A DNA stretch of 64,000 bases from Adiantum capillus-veneris (lineage: Eukaryota > Streptophyta > Polypodiopsida > Polypodiales > Pteridaceae). The stretch spans positions 60,647,268 through 60,711,267 of the forward strand of contig CM043944.1 of the NCBI GenBank assembly GCA_014529385.2, in the 5' to 3' direction. Under the pieces are notes generated by a model, which ran no database searches, was not told where the DNA came from, and saw only the letters and a program-made list of their open reading frames with translations. Positions 1-10,159 of this stretch are shown here, one piece after another (within the stretch, counting starts at the first letter, position 1; every line of letters starts with the position of its first letter). Made by a program: the position numbers and the translations under genes.

Positions 1-1514
1 GTAGACTCCATACCATTCGCCAAACTAAATGCTGCGGAGCTTGTGTGCATGTTTGAGAAACATTTGCCTACTACAATGCTAACCATTCATGTGCATCTTC
101 TTGTTCACATAGTTGATGAGGTGGAAATAGCTGGCACAGTTCATTCCAGATGGATGTTCTTCTTAGAGCGTTTCATGAAAACGCTTAAGGGATATGTGCG
201 TCAAAAGGCACGTCCGAAGGGTAGCATGGCAGAAGGTTGGTTGGTAGCAGAGTCCCTAGTGTACATTGGAGAGTGGCTAGACGGATTTGATAAATCCCTG
301 GACACGCTATGGCGAACCATAGATGATGAGCGCATATCTGGGATTGTCATGTGCAATCTCGGTGTTGAGAAGAAGATGATGGAAGATCTAGAGGCTAAAA
401 TATACCGATTTTGCATGCTTCACAATCCAGTTATGCAAAAGTGGATTTCACAATATGAGGATGCAAAGCAAGAGCGACAAAGGGCACGAATCGAGTGGAG
501 ACGCGGAAGACGACCACCGATGCACTATCCAGCGGTTCTGGAGAGCCTACCAACCTTCATGAGCTTAAGATGGTTGCACAACCAATTGAAAAGCGCACAA
601 CAATGCGGTGACGAAGTGACTGAAGAAGAGTGGGAGTACTCTCGGGGTTGTGCGACCAAGGTAAGTTTGCAATGTACGACTAGCAAGTGACTTTATTTAA
701 TAATGTTTGAACGGCCACTCATAATCTTTGTTCGTTGTAGTATAAGTCATACACAGCAGCATGGTGTAAAGGTCAACATTTTAGGGTGGAACGAATCGAC
801 AAAAAGCGTTTTACTCAAGATTGTGGAATCATGGCAAAATTTGAACAGTCTAGTCGACGACGTTCCTCTGATGCAGATCCTGTGGTGGCGGAACTCACTT
901 ACTTCGGCACGCTGCAAGAGATTTTGAGGATCGATTACAGAGGATTTTTTGTCGACTTGTTCGACGTGCAATGGTTCAAGATAATCATGGAGGGTCGCAA
1001 CGCTACTGTGCGTAGAGGAGAGTCTGGTTTTCTTGAGGTGGATTCTACTAAGAAATGGACTGACCTAAGAGACACTTTCGTACTACCCGAGCATTGTGAA
1101 CAAGTAAGTATGTAAATAGTTAACATCCCCCTTTTACAAGTTATGTGCTTGAAAGCTCTCATGTAAGTTATGTGGCTCTGGCAGGTAATATTTCATCCTA
1201 CAAAGTCTACATCAAACTGGTGGTACGTCATAGAGGTAGCCCCTCGTAGTGCAAGGACGTATGAAGGCTACCATGTGCCAATCACAACGACATCAATGGA
1301 GGAGATCAGAGAAGATGCTCAATCAGAAGCCGCTGCGGTGGTGCCAGACGAGCATCAAGATGCTACTACTCTATATGGGGTGCATGTAGAGGAGCTACAA
1401 AATGAAACAGAGGATATGTGTTTAAACGGAGAGCTCTATATAGATATAGGAAGTTATGCTGAGTTATGCGAGGATGAGAGAGAGATCTCTTTAAGCCACA
1501 AATATTGTATTTGA
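1..1514 (+). CDS. TNP2-like CACTA transposase, C-terminal part (three exons)
   Basis: Exons 1-660, 741-1103 and 1185-1514 join in one frame. Donors are GTAAGT at 661 and 1104; acceptors end at 740 and 1184. The first exon is a DUF4218 domain (HVHLLVHIVDEVE, then RWMFFLERF and KGYVRQKARPKGSMAEG), normally found after the catalytic domain of CACTA transposases. Exons 2-3 match DUF4216 (YFGTLQEILRIDYRG, then WWYVIEVAPR). The protein ends at TGA 1512-1514 with an acidic tail. The catalytic Transposase_21 core is upstream of the window, so activity cannot be judged; nothing in the visible part is broken. It would cut and join the CACTA ends in the nucleus. Confidence 0.88.
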
Positions 1515-1765
1515 ACAATTTTGCTCCGTGTTGTAAAAGCTCTGGCTCTCTAAGTACCTTCCATGGTGTATAACGCTCTTTTCTACTCGCGCTCACATCT
1601 TTTGATTGAAAATTCTGAGTTTTTGACTTGCCTCTTCTATCACTCGATTCATTGCGTCATTGTATTTATATGCATCATTACGTCATTGTATTTAATGGTC
1701 TTTGCGTCATTGTCTACTCTATTCATTCAATATTAAGTTTAAATATTCGTGTGTTTAATGCAGGT

Positions 1766-3079
1766 ATGGATGATGAGGAGTTTCTTTCTTCTTTGTCACC
1801 GCAGCAGAGACAGTGGTACGTGGAGCGTCATCGCTCTGGCACATCATCGCGCGTTCCTACACCATCCGCATCTCCCTCTCTTTCGGAGCATTCGGCGCGC
1901 TCCGAAGCTTCGGCGTCGACGAGACGAGCTTCACACTCGTCTAGACACCGGCGCTCTAGTGGTGGCGGTGGCGGTTGTTGTGGGGATTCCGCCACCGATG
2001 CCTCCACACCGCCTCGTGTTCGACGAGGCTCTTTACCCTCCCCTTCTTTGCCCGCCCCCACACCAGCCACAGCATCGCCATCTACGCCAGGTTTTGCACG
2101 GCTGACTGTTCCTAGAAGCTACACACCTCTACCTACTCCGCCAGGAGCCACCCCACTCGACACTCCTCGCTTCGGGGCCCAGACGCCGGTGGAGACACCT
2201 GACGTCCGTACCCCCATCGACACGCCGCTAGAGACCCCTGCCGGGACACCCAGGTTCACGCGTCACCGGCCAGAGGGCTTGCCTTACTCCGTCGACATCA
2301 GTGGCGGCATCATCATGGATGATGACGGCAAGAAGGTGATCTCGCGCATGCGTGGTCTTTGCTCTCAGTTGTTTAGACACTACATACTAAACAAATGGAG
2401 TGAAGTACCAAGTGATTTAAAGAACAGAGTCATCAGCATATTTCATGATGAGTTTCCCGTTCCAACACGGGATCAACGCTTCAATGAAGACCTGATGAAG
2501 ATTCGAATGCGCGAATACTGCAAACACAAGCGTTCCGAAGTGCAAAAAGCAATCAAGAATGGGTGGAACAGGCCAGATTGGCTGGCCAAAGAAGATTGGA
2601 AGAATGCGAAGAAAGCAGCGCGCGAGAATCCCGACAAGTGGAAGCAACAAAAGGATGCAGCCAGAGCGCGAGTAGAGGCAGGGAGCTCGCACCACTTGGG
2701 GAGCGGTGGATGGGCATCATTTGAGGCCGATTTTGTAAGTCTTTTCACATTGCTCTTTATGCATGTTCGATAGTTTAGGGTTTATGAGTTTTTTAGTTCT
2801 AACATAATGAAATCTTTGTATGTTTTGACAGTGGTCGATGACAGGACGTGATCCCACACCGTACGAGCGCGAGTACGCAGGCAGGAAGGGCTTAAACGCC
2901 CTGATGGACATTCTCAATTCTCGCGGCGGCATGGTTAGTATTAGGGTTTACTCTTTTTTATTTTTTGTATTGTTTTATAAATGTCGTTATATGTTTATAC
3001 TTACTGAAAGCTGTCTTATTGTCTTTTTTTGCAGAATCCGACAGATACGCCGCTTGGACGCGATGAGACGTCTGACTAG
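1766..3079 (+). CDS. Second CACTA gene (TNPA/ORF2-like), three exons
   Basis: I chose ATG 1766 because it follows a likely acceptor (TTTAATGCAG) and starts an acidic MDDEEFLSSLSPQQRQWY segment; the frame is open upstream to 1628 without similar sense. Exons are 1766-2734, 2832-2933 and 3035-3079, with GT-AG introns and stop TAG 3077-3079, about 370 residues. Residues ~25-95 are Ser/Arg-rich; ~125-195 hold about ten TP dipeptides (TPLETP, TPVETP type); the C-terminal third is a basic helical region (LCSQLFRHY, RMREYCKHKRSEVQKA). The basic part recurs in the other CACTA at 56.1-56.4 kb, confirming it as an element gene. By analogy with En/Spm TNPA it may bind the subterminal repeats; that is inference. 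Confidence 0.8.
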
Positions 3080-3397
3080 ACGACGTCAGTTTAGCCGTAG
3101 CTAGATAGCATTAGTTTAGGGTTTCTCATAGCTTATGTATCATGAGACGGATTTTATACGTCTTTTTGAACCATGTATATTATTACATTTGTCACCGCAG
3201 TTCCTTTTTCCAATCAATTCTTTATGCCTATGATGTTGTACAATTGTCATTATTACATTTGCCAATCAATTCATTTTGCCTATGATGTGTACAATTGTCA
3301 ATTTTGCAAACAATGCGTCTTGTGGGTGACTATTTTGGGTCTATTATCTACCTTTGCACTTTTTTTAAAAAGTGAATCAAGTACAATATGGTTGATG
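3080..3397 (+). other. 3' untranslated/non-coding part of CACTA
   Basis: AT-rich with no convincing ORF. The stretch around 3121-3180 (TTATGTATCATGAGA, then TTATACGTCTTTTTGAA) recurs at 57930-57975 in the second CACTA, so it is conserved element sequence rather than host DNA. Confidence 0.7.
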
Positions 3398-3426
3398 GGT
3401 GGCAGGGCATTCAATGCCCTGCCACC
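3398..3426. repeat. 13-bp-arm hairpin near CACTA 3' end
   Basis: Arms GGTGGCAGGGCAT and ATGCCCTGCCACC flank a 3-nt loop (tca) and pair perfectly. The same hairpin is at 58245-58273 in the second CACTA with one C-to-T change that still pairs as G-U in RNA. It is followed by an A-run on the plus strand. Confidence 0.85.
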
Positions 3427-3440
3427 AAAAAAATATTCTC

Positions 3441-3660
3441 TCGGGCGTCATGATAAGCGTCGCTATTTATGGCTCTGTAGCATCGCTATAGTCTTCTGTG
3501 TAAATGTCGCTATAGGCGTCGCTATATGCGTCGCTATATAGCGACGCTCATAGCGACGCATATAGCGACGCCTATAGTGACGCCTATAGCGACGCTATTA
3601 GCGACGGTTTTAGCGACGCCGGGGGTTATAAAAACCCAATGTATTTCCGTCGCTAACAGT
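3441..3660. repeat. CACTA subterminal repeat cluster (GTCGCTATA motif)
   Basis: About a dozen copies of GTCGCTATA: the first five mostly in forward orientation, the following eight mostly as TATAGCGAC, so the block is a large imperfect inverted repeat centred near 3540. Clusters like this are binding sites for the element-encoded TNPA-type protein in En/Spm. A TATAAAAACC box (near 3627) lies between the repeats and the terminus and is also present in the other copy. Confidence 0.85.
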
Positions 3661-3676
3661 GTCACAAGAGCACACA

Positions 3677-3689
3677 ACCTCTTGTAGTG
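3677..3689 (+). repeat. CACTA 3' terminal inverted repeat
   Basis: Reads ACCTCTTGTAGTG; its reverse complement CACTACAAGAGGT equals the 5' end of the second CACTA at 34513-34525. Confidence 0.9.
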
Positions 3690-3709
3690 GTACGTGTCAC
3701 AGCACGACA
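3690..3709 (-). repeat. Truncated 3' LTR of gypsy family 1 copy A
   Basis: TACGTGTCACAGCACGACA is the U3 end of the LTR and matches 11855-11873. The rest lies beyond the CACTA, left of the window. Confidence 0.85.
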
Positions 3710-3721
3710 TCCACCCCCTCT
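3710..3721 (-). other. Polypurine tract of gypsy family 1
   Basis: Minus strand AGAGGGGGTGGA directly precedes the LTR start TGTCG; this primes plus-strand synthesis. The same tract is at 37740-37751 in copy B. Confidence 0.85.
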
Positions 3722-3767
3722 AAACCTGCACATCCTCCGGTATGTGCCACATTGTCTCTTTGTAAGA

Positions 3768-5312
3768 TTAGACCTCTTGTACATTTTCCTTGTCTTCTTC
3801 TTCACTGGATGATTCCAAAGCTTCATGTTCACTTTGATCTTCACCTGTGTTTTTCTCTTCTTCCTCATCCATATCTTCTAGATCATTGTCTCCTCTTCTC
3901 TTAAACATTTTAATCCTTTTCCCTGCAATGGGAATCTTTACTTCTGTACCATCTAGTTCAGACAAGCTGTAAGTAGCATTTTCATGCACATGCTTTACAG
4001 CATACGGTCCAAACCATCTTTTTGAGAACTTACGCATGACTGTGTGCTGGTTATCAAGGCTACTATCATACACTAAAACCTAGTCACCTTTGTCAATTGC
4101 TTTGCTCCTGAGTCGATGTCGCTTATCAAAATAGTCCTTGTTTTTCAACCTTGCATTTTTGAGTCGTTCTTTTGCAGCTTCAATGTCTCCACGTCTTCTC
4201 TCTAGCTGCCTTATACGCAGTGCAAGGAGACCTTCCCTACTAAGCCCCTCTTGGCAAGGTAGTACATTCCATGTGGGAATTGTATCCTCAATCAGCATCA
4301 CTGGCTTTTGACCATGCATTAGCTCCGCAGGCATGTAGCCAGTTACTGAGCTATGTGTTGTACGATCAGCCCATAAAGCATATGGTAACAATTTTGGCCA
4401 CTCACCAACTCTTCCTTCGCAAGCCTTGGCCAAAGCTTTGATGATAGGAGGATGCCCTCTTTCACTCTTTCCATTGCCTTCAGGGTTGTAAGTTGTAGTA
4501 AGAGAAAGCTTGATCCCTAATCTTGAAAAGAACTCCCTTGCTTCTTCGGCATCTAGTTCACCTCGATCTGCAGTGAATTTTCCCACACAACCATAACGGC
4601 AAATCACCTCATCAAGAAGGAATTTGCACACAGCTTCTGTGGTCTTAGCTCTTAAAGCTCTTCCTTCAACCTGGTTAGTTAGGTCCTCTCGTGCAAGAAC
4701 CAAGTATCTCATCTGCCAGAGTCCTAAAGGCATCGTGACTAGATCCACAACCCATTTATAGTGCATGGCTAGTGGATATGTAGGGTGCAATCCATCACGA
4801 TGTCGAACATTTGAATACATTTGACAAGTTACACATGACTCTACAAACTGAGATACATCTTTATACATACCCTTCCACCAGTATTTTTCTTTCAACTTGG
4901 AGAAGGTTGCCCACACACCCCTGTGTCCAGCCCATAGACTCTCATGAAACTCTTGCATGAGCTTTACTTGAGTCTCTTTTTTACATATAACCCGTTGTGG
5001 TGTAGCACCCTTTTGTTTAGGATGCTTCCACAAGTAACCATCCCTTAAAAAGTACCCATATGCTTTCCTGCGTATCCTCTTGAATTCTTGTTCAGACCAA
5101 TCATCCTGTTTTGTTAGAGTACTCAAGTACCTTCCGATAGAAAGCCAATCACCTTCATAAAGATCTTTCAAGAACAATTCAAGTGAATTAGTCATGCAGA
5201 CATTGTTACCTTTGAGATAAGAGATAGAATAGAATTTTGTGCCTACATCATCTCCCTCATCAATCATTTGTGACTCATCTTTATACCTTGCCCTTGATAG
5301 CATATCTGCCAC
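3768..5312 (-). pseudogene. Gypsy family 1 integrase and C-terminal tail
   Basis: The 5312-4080 ORF holds the HHCC zinc finger (HESLWAGHRG ... CVTC) and the DDE core: D in WVVDLVTMP, D in FTADRGELD, E in NGKSERGH. It continues in frame after one stop, TAG at 4082-4080, into 4073-3768, which has the GPY/F-like segment RWFGPYAV and an acidic EEE/SEEE tail. Copy B has TGG at the equivalent codon, so the TAG is a single-base nonsense mutation of Trp. The ORF overlaps the RT-RNase H ORF by 49 bp in another frame; alignment shows a frameshift at the RNase H/IN boundary. The integrase would insert element cDNA in the nucleus. Confidence 0.9.
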
Positions 5313-6625
5313 TGTATTGTCTTACCTGCAATGTGCTTAAACTTGGGATTTAAGGACTTAATGTAGGCAATCCACCGCAACATAGCAATGTCTGGTGTTG
5401 AGCAGCTTGTAATCATCCCAAGAAGTGGTAGACAATCTGTTTCTACAACCACACATGCACCAATTAGGTACTCTTTCCCACTTTTCAAGGCTGTAACCAT
5501 ACCCCATAACTCTCTCTTTATCTGTGGATAGTTTCTTTGGGGAGCACTTAGTACCTTTGCTCCAAATCTTACCACATACCTGTGTCCTTCTTTGTCATCT
5601 TGCCCTATTGCCCATCCAATCCCTGTAGGACTGGTATCTACTATCACAATCATTGGCCTTTGACACTCATAGTCTACCTTTCTCAAAGTCGTTGCTGACT
5701 GGAGTAACTCCTTTAGCTTTTTCATGGATTTTACATGTGCTTCTGTCCATTTAAACTTTTGATTCTTTCTAAGCAGCTGATAAAGAGGATCAGCTACATG
5801 TGCATAATGTGGAATCCAAATAACATAGAAGACACATGCTCCCAGAAACCTTCTGACCTCAGTGAGGCTAATGCATGTTTCTTTCATTCTTTGGATGGCA
5901 TCTACCTTTGATGGACAAGGTTTCCTACCATATGGCCCACACATGTGGCCCACAATGAGCACTTCTTTGACAGCAAACATAGACTTTTTCCTTGACAATG
6001 TAAGATTCACTTCTTCCAACCTAGACAAAATTTTATCACAATCATTTATGTGATTTACCACAAACTTGCGACATCCCTTGAGATCCAAAGCTTCATCTTT
6101 GACACTTTCTTCACATCCTTTGATAGACAAATCATCAATGAAAGGCATTGTGATTTGAGGAATAAAGTCACGTAAGACCTTATTCATCCCATTCATCATA
6201 TGTGCAACCGAGTTGGTTGCTCCCTGTGGCAAGGTACACATCCTTACCAAACCCAAAGGTGTCCTCATGGTTGTCAAGTCTGTGCTTTCGATTGCAAGCT
6301 GAAATTGATCATACCCTGAGTAGAGATCCCCCATTGAGTAGATTGCCCTCCCTGCAAACGCCTCTGCAAATTCATCCACAATTGGACCTCTTCCTACATT
6401 TCTAATTGTCACCTTGTTCACTGGTTGCATATCTTGGATGAAGCGTAGAGAACCATTCTTCTTTGGAACTGTGAACCACCTGTTTGAGTATGGAGCACAA
6501 GAAGGCTCCAAGATTCCCATTTTGATTTTCTCATTCAATAGCTCTACTAACTTTGGCAAATGAGCCTTTGGAACCGGAATAGGTCGCAAATTCCAAGGCA
6601 CATGAGGTATTGTGAAAATTAACAT
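5264..6625 (-). pseudogene. Gypsy family 1 reverse transcriptase and RNase H
   Basis: Continuous 453-codon frame. RT motifs: WFTVPKKNGSLRFIQD, SMGDLYSGYDQF (first catalytic Asp), LPQGATNS and MPFIDDL (the YxDD-box variant FIDD, about residue 162). RNase H follows with IVDTSPTGIGWAIGQ, then KRELWGMV and ETDCLPL, so D-E-D is visible. The last ~22 codons are out of frame: the following IN ORF gives the expected ADMLSRARYKD instead. It belongs to the same polyprotein as the upstream gag-PR and should not have its own start; 6625 is only the first ATG after an interruption. Confidence 0.9.
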
Positions 6626-6683
6626 AGGAGCTACAATATAAGGATCAACACATCCTATCTAATGTGGCTCAAATGCAAAAGCT

Positions 6684-7288
6684 TTACCATGCTTTGAAAG
6701 CATTTCTTTGAAGCACTTTGTCTCCTCCTGTGTTAGAAACTCCAAGGCACTCCTGTTTTAGAAACTCCTCGCAACCAATGTGCAACTCTTGAAAAGACTC
6801 CTTTGTGAAGGTATGCCCGATCTTTTTAGGATTCCGCAAACTTGGTTGTAAAGAAGCCTGTTCAATCTTTTCCCTGTTGTTGGGTGGTAAGGGTGAAGCT
6901 ACTGGTTTCACCTTCTTTGCTACACTCTTGTATTTAGTTTCAACATGGACTTCTGGGCCAACTGTTTGGCTTTCTTTAAAGGCTTCTATTACTTGATACA
7001 TTTCCATAGAGCAAACTTCCACAACTTCATTTTCAAGATGCAAACTAGACCTCATTATAGCATCAAGGTCACCCATAGTATCTACAAAAGAAACTTGTTC
7101 ACACAAACCCAAAACATTTCAGTAGGCTTTAGCAACCCACTCTTTTTCATGCCTATTTGTACATTATGCACATATTGCCTCTCATATCTCTTCAAATCTT
7201 CAAGTTTTGTAAAACATACTGATCCATTACTTGTTACCAAGGAGCTCATCGAGAAAGTTTCACCTATTTTTGGATCAAGCGAGACCAT
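6684..7288 (-). pseudogene. Gypsy family 1 PR-RT linker, frameshifted
   Basis: Two overlapping ORFs (7288-7082 and 7112-6684) are one coding stretch broken near 7100. Copy B reads continuously across it (40721-39672), confirming a frameshift here. The stretch precedes the RT fingers; in copy B it is followed by FAFEPHEIGCVDPSI, the usual lead into RT. No catalytic motif. A further break separates it from the RT ORF at ~6626-6683. Confidence 0.75.
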
Positions 7289-7317
7289 TTTTCTTTCTGT
7301 ACCACTGCAATCCCGCT

Positions 7318-9693
7318 TTACAATGGTACTTGGCCAAAACCCATCATTTCTCTATGATCATGAAACTCTTTGCTTAAATTTGGTAGAGGATGTTCTCTGA
7401 GGTTGTCACGATTTCTTTCATGGTTTACACAAACTGTGAGAAATTGGACAACACGTTTACCATCTTCGCTACGTATCCTAGCATATGCTGAACCATCCTC
7501 CATTACCTTTGTTTCCATTCGAACTCCCACAATGTAGGGTTGTCCAAGGATGAGATGATATGAAGATGTATCCTGTACAAAGAAGTTTTGGTCAATATTT
7601 ACATCACGTATTGTTACCTTCACACCTGGACATGCTGCATACAATTCACCGGATGAATTGTTTGCCACTTTTACCATCCAGCCATGATCTGTGTCCATCG
7701 GCCATTTGCACTTGTTGTAGAGACTCTTTGACATTATGTTTATTTCTGAACCATGGTCAATCAAGGCAACAAATGGCTCTTCAAGATCACCTACCTTGAC
7801 CAAAGTTTCTGTAGTAGCCCTTGCCCAATGACTTCGTGAATAGTAACTCCTAGGAATATCTTCAACTTCTTCATCATAATTTGAGAAATACACTTGCTTC
7901 ACTCTCCCACTAGATTGGTAGCATCCTACCACAGCTCCATCATTCTCCTTATTTTGCAGTTGCATTCCTTGTGTCTTTGAGGTTTCCCCTTCAACCTGTG
8001 GACGAGAAACTTCAGCAAGGGTTTGCCTCTTTCTCTTGATGATGTCAATGATCTCCTCATGGAATTCACGCTTTGCAATGCCAAGAACTTCTCCCAGAGT
8101 AAACTCAATCTTGCTATTCAAGATCCTTTCCTTCAAGACTTTCTTTAAATCTGTAGCAACCTCAATATCAGATTGTAGTTTATAAGTTGGGCCTTTTGTC
8201 CTACCTTTCGTTGGCTCTTTCTTCTTTCCTGTTGTAGAATCCTCCATGAGTACTTCAGGTGGAGATGCTCCTTGTGTTGAAGGTGTTTGAGAAGGCATTG
8301 AGTCGCTTCTTCCCCCACTTCTAGACGCTCTTTTTAATGGTCCTTCATCAGCATTCTCACGTCTGCGCTTCTCTTCTACAATTGCCTCATTTTGTTGGCA
8401 TTTTGTAATGTAGGCATGCACTGACAATGAGTCCACTGGATCATTCCATCCTGTTTCTAGACGTATGCAATCACCTGCTTCATGTAGAATCTCTTTTGTA
8501 AGATTTCCCTTTTTAGCTAATTGCATGACATTTGGCCAAATTTGACCATGATGGTCACTCACCTCTTCATCACAAAAATGTTCAATTTTTACTCCATAAG
8601 TGGCTGCCTCAATTGAAGAGGTGGCATGCTTGGTTGCCATATCTTCAACTAAGGTTTTCATTCCCCCCTTCCCAAAGTTAGTTCTCAAGGGTAGATCTGT
8701 CTCTCTTAAGTGGATTTTACCATCCTTAAAAAAGACAACATCTTTTGACAAAGCATCACTAAAATCATCACAATCCCTTCTTACATGGTTTGTACTATCA
8801 CACCAAATACATCTATTAACAAACCCTTCTTTGGGCTGTTGTCTTTGCCTAGGAAGTGGCCCTGATGGTTGGCCTTTTTCTTCAAGCTTTGCAAACTTCA
8901 CCTTCAAGTCACGCATTCCCTTCACAAGCTCATCTAGCATGGACTCATCAAACTTAGGAGCGATAAAAGTAGGCTTTACCATTTTGTTAGAAGTTGAGGT
9001 GGAAGGACTTGTAGTGTTTACTACCATCTTGTCCCTTCTTCTTTGTCGTTTGGCAAGCAGTGAGACAGCACCTTCAACCTCATTCCAGTCGGTCTTTAGT
9101 CCTTGCTCAGCATCTTTATCTTCAAGAAGAAGCTCCAAATTTTCTTGAAACTCTTTACCTGCAGCTTGTAAGAAAAGATCTGTCTTCTCTGCATCTAGTG
9201 TGGCCCTTTCTGTCCTAGTGAGTTGTGCATAGCGCCGCTCAAATTCCCTAAGTAGCTCTGTTATTGATAGTCCTTGCTTTGGCTTGACTACCCATTCTAA
9301 GAATGTCCTTTTGGTCACTCTCTCCGAGTCCTCCATGAAATATTCCTCCTTTAAAGCTACTTTGAGTTCTTTCCAATTTCTCCCATGCCCATCTTTAATT
9401 GCCCTAACATGCTCCCTAATTTCTGGAGCAACAACTAGCTCAAAGCTTTCAATCATCTCACCTTCTGACACGCGATGCAGCTCCATCTCCTTCACATACT
9501 CGCGTAAGTACTTGGTTACATCTTTGCCATTGAACTGATCCATTCTGTTGACGACCGCTTGTATGGACTTCATTGCTGAAATCTCCCTTCTTTCAGTAGC
9601 ATATTGTTGTTGCATGAACATTGCAAATGCTTGAAACATTTGCATTGTTGCTGGGTCAAAATGCATACCCTGTTGCTCAACATGATCACCCAT
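7318..9693 (-). CDS. Gypsy family 1 Gag-protease
   Basis: The start is ATG 9693 in a strong context (ACCATGG), 28 nt downstream of the primer site; the reading frame is open a few codons earlier from a TTG. About 791 residues. An N-terminal capsid-like region (FNGKDVTKYLREYVKEMEL, then FLEWVVKPKQGLSITELL) is followed by a zinc knuckle CIWCDSTNHVRRDC (CX2CX4HX4C, ~residues 295-308), a charged linker, and a retropepsin domain with LIDHGSEIN near residue 646. The catalytic motif is DHG rather than DTG/DSG. Gag forms the cytoplasmic particle and PR matures it. The frame is intact to TAG/TGA near 7318. Confidence 0.88.
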   Translation of the reverse strand: MGDHVEQQGMHFDPATMQMFQAFAMFMQQQYATERREISAMKSIQAVVNRMDQFNGKDVTKYLREYVKEMELHRVSEGEMIESFELVVAPEIREHVRAIKDGHGRNWKELKVALKEEYFMEDSERVTKRTFLEWVVKPKQGLSITELLREFERRYAQLTRTERATLDAEKTDLFLQAAGKEFQENLELLLEDKDAEQGLKTDWNEVEGAVSLLAKRQRRRDKMVVNTTSPSTSTSNKMVKPTFIAPKFDESMLDELVKGMRDLKVKFAKLEEKGQPSGPLPRQRQQPKEGFVNRCIWCDSTNHVRRDCDDFSDALSKDVVFFKDGKIHLRETDLPLRTNFGKGGMKTLVEDMATKHATSSIEAATYGVKIEHFCDEEVSDHHGQIWPNVMQLAKKGNLTKEILHEAGDCIRLETGWNDPVDSLSVHAYITKCQQNEAIVEEKRRRENADEGPLKRASRSGGRSDSMPSQTPSTQGASPPEVLMEDSTTGKKKEPTKGRTKGPTYKLQSDIEVATDLKKVLKERILNSKIEFTLGEVLGIAKREFHEEIIDIIKRKRQTLAEVSRPQVEGETSKTQGMQLQNKENDGAVVGCYQSSGRVKQVYFSNYDEEVEDIPRSYYSRSHWARATTETLVKVGDLEEPFVALIDHGSEINIMSKSLYNKCKWPMDTDHGWMVKVANNSSGELYAACPGVKVTIRDVNIDQNFFVQDTSSYHLILGQPYIVGVRMETKVMEDGSAYARIRSEDGKRVVQFLTVCVNHERNRDNLREHPLPNLSKEFHDHREMMGFGQVPL

Positions 9694-9720
9694 GGTTACC
9701 CACAAACTCTCACCCTAGCA

Positions 9721-9740
9721 GATTCACGTCGGGTTCACCA
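9721..9740 (-). other. Primer binding site, tRNA-Trp
   Basis: The plus strand reads GATTCACGTCGGGTTCACCA, which I recognise as the 3' end of plant tRNA-Trp(CCA) including the added CCA, over all 20 nt. It starts 6 nt inside the 5' LTR end. Confidence 0.8.
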
Positions 9741-9913
9741 AAAATATGTCGAGAAATTTGCGGTCTTGCCAGGAAAGCAACGGGCTTATGGCTGTGAGAG
9801 TTTGTGAGAGAACTCAACAAAAACTATATGAAGGAGTTAAACCATAGATACCATGAAGACTAGGGTTTGGAAAGAAGTGCAATCAAAGAAGACTCACTCT
9901 TTCTCTCTTGCAT

Positions 9914-10159
9914 TCACACACACAAAGAAAGAACGCAAAAGAGAATGTCAAAACAATACGAAGATGAAACATCAAGGCTATGGTCATATCGTATCATGGG
10001 TAATATAAAAGGGTTAATGGATGAGTTAATGGCATTCAATCTTGGTTGACCAAATAGGCTACGAATTGTTCTTTGGAATTGTAGTTTTGTGCTTACCATA
10101 ATATATATATTTTGTCTAGTGATTGGGATTAATTGTGTGTACAAATCCTCTTGGTTCAT
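9914..10159 (-). CDS. Second small pre-gag ORF, relative of the upstream ORF
   Basis: 81 codons from ATG 10159. Its ATG overlaps the stop of the upstream ORF as ATGA. Core TKLQFQRTIRSLFGQPRL, FILPMIRYDHSLDV aligns with the upstream ORF core RKIHFQQRIVFLFGPERL, IILPLIDYNFSFDV, so the two are tandem duplicates. The same ORF with the same overlap is in the second LTR copy (35983-35771, core TKLQFQRVIRNLFGQQRL). It lies in the LTR R/U5 leader, 220 nt before gag. No known domain recognised; function unknown. Confidence 0.55.
   Translation of the reverse strand: MNQEDLYTQLIPITRQNIYIMVSTKLQFQRTIRSLFGQPRLNAINSSINPFILPMIRYDHSLDVSSSYCFDILFCVLSLCV

Larger units (their letters stand above)
1..3689 (+). 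mobile_element. CACTA (En/Spm-like) transposon, 3' portion
   Basis: The element enters from beyond the left edge and ends at 3689 with ACCTCTTGTAGTG, the reverse complement of a classic CACTA terminus. It carries two gene modules in the usual order, a TNP2-like transposase and a second TNPA-like gene, followed by a 3' region full of short subterminal repeats. The right flank (3690-3709) is the last 20 bp of a gypsy LTR, so the CACTA inserted into that LTR. An intact LTR copy reads through the same point (near 11854), predicting a 3-bp target duplication GTA. The left end and left duplication lie outside the window. Confidence 0.93.

Noticed and set aside
1828-2748. Minus-strand ORFs opposite the second CACTA gene
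   Set aside because: Shadows of a GC-rich plus-strand coding exon with clear introns and a homologue at 56 kb.
3398-3426. Rho-independent transcription terminator
   Set aside because: The genome is eukaryotic; the hairpin is treated as a conserved transposon structure.
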